Source of the DNA: Saprospiraceae bacterium | GTDB taxonomy: Bacteria; Bacteroidota; Bacteroidia; Chitinophagales; Saprospiraceae | Length of the DNA: 64,000 bases | NCBI GenBank assembly: GCA_028285545.1 | Contig: JANQPA010000076.1 | Span: 62,001-126,000, forward strand | Direction: 5' to 3' | Part shown: positions 62,134 to 64,000 of the stretch, in pieces | How the letters are laid out: each line of letters begins with the position of its first letter | Position numbering within the stretch: the stretch's first letter is position 1 | Translations under genes and position numbers: made by a program | Notes under the pieces: generated by a model | Told to the model about the DNA's origin: nothing | Seen by the model: only the letters and a program-made list of their open reading frames with translations | Databases searched by the model: none

Positions 62134-62160
62134 ACCGCCCAGAACGTTATAAACCGCCCA
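62121..62160 (+). repeat. Palindrome over the murG stop with a duplicated arm
   Basis: TGGGCGGTT-ATA-AACCGCCCA (62121-62141) is a perfect hairpin with the TAA stop at its centre. The segment GTTATAAACCGCCCA (62127-62141) recurs at 62146-62160. It may attenuate or process the transcript between murG and murC. Confidence 0.65.
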
Positions 62161-62207
62161 AAGCTTACTAGAAGAACAATCAACAAACAACGAACAACAA
62201 AATAACC

Positions 62208-63593
62208 ATGAACCTAAATGACATAAAAAAAATCTACTTCATTGGAATCGGGGGAATAGGCATGAGTGCCTTGGCTCGCTATTTCCTTTATAATGGAGTG
62301 GCGGTTTATGGTTATGATCGTACTTCGAGTCCTCTTACCAAAAAGTTGGAAGAGGAAGGTATGATTATTCACTATGAAGAAAATCTTCAGTTGATTCCTG
62401 AAAATATTGACTTGGTGGTATACACCCCTGCTGTTCCAGAACAACATGAAGAGCTTCAATATTTCAGAACTCATAATTTCCCTGTGAAAAAAAGGGCTGA
62501 AGTTCTGGGAATCATTAGTAGAAGTAAAAAAACGGCGGCCGTAGCTGGTACTCACGGAAAGACAACTACTACTTCCATTTTGACTCATTTGCTGAGAGAT
62601 TGTGGAGTTCCGGTCACTGCTTTTTTGGGAGGGATTGCTCAAAACTTTGGTTCCAATTTTGTCTGGGGAAATGGAGATTGGGTGGTTGTTGAAGCTGATG
62701 AATATGATCGGTCTTTTCTTCATCTTCATCCCGATGCAGCAGCCATTATGTCCATGGATGCTGATCACCTGGATATTTATGGGGATAAAGAAGCTTTACA
62801 TGAAACCGGGTTTTTAGCTTTTGCCAAGCAATTGAAAAAAGAGGGTAAGCTATGGGTGCAGGATAATTGGAAGGATACCTTAGAAGGAGTAAATGACCTT
62901 GAGTCCTTTGGCATTGAAAAAGGAAATATTCAGGCAAACAATATACATGTAGCCAATGGTTATTTCGTATTCGATTATGTGAGTAAGACCCATAGTTTGA
63001 AGACTTTGTGCCTTCCTTTACCAGGGAGGCATAATGTTGAAAATGCAACAGCAGCTATAACGATGGCCATTCATCTGGGAGCATCGCCAGAAAGAATACC
63101 GGCAGCACTTAAATCCTTTCGAGGGGTGGCCAGAAGATTTGATTTCTTGGTAAGAACAGAGGAACAAGTTTACATTGATGATTATGCACATCATCCTCAA
63201 GAGTTAAAAGCAGCCATCGGAGCAGCAAAAGAGTTTTATCCGGAAAAGAAAATTACCGGCATATTTCAACCACATTTGTTTAGCCGGACTCGCGATTTTG
63301 TGGATGGTTTTGCAGAGGCTCTTGATTTATTAGATGAAGCTATTTTATTGGATATATATCCTGCACGTGAAGAGCCAATTGAGGGAGTGAATTCTCAAAT
63401 AATTCTGGATCGGATGCAACTTGAGAAAAAGCAACTACTCTCCAAAGAAAAAGTGTTGGATGTTCTTAAGTATAAAAACCCTGAAGTCCTCTTAACACTG
63501 GGAGCGGGAGATATTGATCGCTTAAGAAGCCCAATAAAGAAGATAATTGAAGATCAAATTGCCAATAATAAAATTGAAAGAATTAAAGAGTAA
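62208..63593 (+). CDS. murC: UDP-MurNAc L-alanine ligase MurC
   Basis: Adds L-alanine to UDP-MurNAc, the first step of the peptide stem. It is 461 residues. Marks: IYFIGIGGIGMSALARYF, ATP loop VAGTHGKTTTTS, VEADEYDRSF, DADHLDIYG, GRHNVENATAA and YIDDYAHHPQEL. It is preceded by a leader of AACAA/AACGAA words (62170-62207). Confidence 0.97.
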   Translation: MNLNDIKKIYFIGIGGIGMSALARYFLYNGVAVYGYDRTSSPLTKKLEEEGMIIHYEENLQLIPENIDLVVYTPAVPEQHEELQYFRTHNFPVKKRAEVLGIISRSKKTAAVAGTHGKTTTTSILTHLLRDCGVPVTAFLGGIAQNFGSNFVWGNGDWVVVEADEYDRSFLHLHPDAAAIMSMDADHLDIYGDKEALHETGFLAFAKQLKKEGKLWVQDNWKDTLEGVNDLESFGIEKGNIQANNIHVANGYFVFDYVSKTHSLKTLCLPLPGRHNVENATAAITMAIHLGASPERIPAALKSFRGVARRFDFLVRTEEQVYIDDYAHHPQELKAAIGAAKEFYPEKKITGIFQPHLFSRTRDFVDGFAEALDLLDEAILLDIYPAREEPIEGVNSQIILDRMQLEKKQLLSKEKVLDVLKYKNPEVLLTLGAGDIDRLRSPIKKIIEDQIANNKIERIKE

Positions 63594-63610
63594 AAAGATT
63601 TAGGAAATAA

Positions 63611-64000
63611 ATGAACGGATTGGACTACATAAAATTAGGTAAGCAGGCACTATGGCTCTTCATCATAGTTGGAGCAGCCATCTTTATAGTATCTGCTATC
63701 GAGCAAAAAGAAGCCAGTCCTGTTCAAGGAGTTTTTGTCAATATTGAACCTCTGGATAAAGAGGATTTACTCATCACTCAGGAAGACGTATTGCTGAGTA
63801 TTGATCGGAGCTTTGGAGTACAATTGGAGGGAATTCAGATCGCCAATTTGAATGTGGCCAGGCTGGAAAAAGTATTAGAAGAAGATCCCTTCATTTTAGA
63901 TGCCAATGTATTTGTTGATGCCAAAAATTATGTCAACATCACCATTGAGCAAAGAGAACCGATAATGAGGGTTGTCGATAATAATGGATTGAATTATTAT
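63611..64000 (+). CDS. ftsQ: Cell-division protein FtsQ, C-terminus outside window
   Basis: The 130 visible residues have a short N-terminus, one membrane helix (ALWLFIIVGAAIFIVSAI) and the start of a POTRA domain (VFVNIEPLDKEDLLITQEDV, NARLEKVLEEDPFI-type region NVARLEKVLEEDPFILDANV, NITIEQREPIMRV). The position after murC and this layout identify FtsQ, which joins FtsL and FtsB at the division site. The reading frame is still open at base 64000. Confidence 0.9.
   Translation, partial: MNGLDYIKLGKQALWLFIIVGAAIFIVSAIEQKEASPVQGVFVNIEPLDKEDLLITQEDVLLSIDRSFGVQLEGIQIANLNVARLEKVLEEDPFILDANVFVDAKNYVNITIEQREPIMRVVDNNGLNYY

Overview
The window looks like a chromosomal segment of a Bacteroidota bacterium, most probably of the Saprospiraceae type. 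The evidence is: secreted proteins ending in type IX secretion (Por) sorting domains; promoters with the Bacteroidota -7 box TAnnTTTG, several with a TTG about 20 nt upstream; almost no Shine-Dalgarno sequences; a dcw cluster that lacks murF between murE and mraY; a SAM riboswitch ahead of metX; and low-G+C, coding-dense DNA. No rRNA, tRNA, CRISPR array, insertion sequence or phage gene was seen. The genus is an inference.

Layout. 1-3.5 kb: a truncated PLP decarboxylase, then a SAM-riboswitch-controlled metX with a 2-hydroxyacid dehydrogenase. 3.7-6.6 kb: a SNF2 helicase. 6.9-13.7 kb: an anaplerotic/gluconeogenic node made of pyruvate carboxylase, a RamB/ScfR-like regulator and PEP carboxykinase, with palindromic sites at the promoters. 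13.8-20.7 kb (minus strand): a T9SS-exported dockerin-like protein, an S9 peptidase and an AGCS amino-acid symporter. 20.8-23.3 kb: an ECF sigma factor, a multi-TM putative anti-sigma partner and a DUF2214 membrane protein. 23.9-27.2 kb: SDR, acyl-CoA dehydrogenase and APH-type kinase, which resemble the LvaD/LvaC/LvaA set and mammalian ACAD10/11 and suggest 4-hydroxyacyl-CoA catabolism. 27.4-35.3 kb: a Spy-like protein, a beta-lactamase-family hydrolase, a reductive-dehalogenase-like corrinoid/Fe-S protein joined to truA, a methyltransferase, a second SDR and two unknown proteins. 35.6-50.2 kb: tex, a T9SS metalloprotease, a fused 2-oxoacid dehydrogenase E1, DUF1573, yaaA, penicillin acylase, two 2TM proteins and a putative outer-membrane barrel. 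50.6-64 kb: a polyprenol-phosphate mannosyltransferase, then the dcw cluster mraZ-rsmH-ftsL-ftsI-murE-mraY-murD-ftsW-murG-murC-ftsQ, which runs off the right edge.

The least explained signal lies between genes. Many spacers are made of short near-repeated words (7-16 nt) that often begin at the stop codon of the upstream gene and sometimes recur as inverted copies that could fold into long hairpins. Some words are shared between distant loci, and two homologous spacers of about 240 nt bracket the SDR gene at 23.9 kb. Other points worth follow-up are the overlapping perfect palindromes between the RamB-like regulator and pckA, an inverted pair of MraZ-box arrays ahead of mraZ, a candidate orphan small RNA at 43.7 kb and the reductive-dehalogenase-like protein.

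All domain assignments come from reading motifs by eye; no database search was possible.
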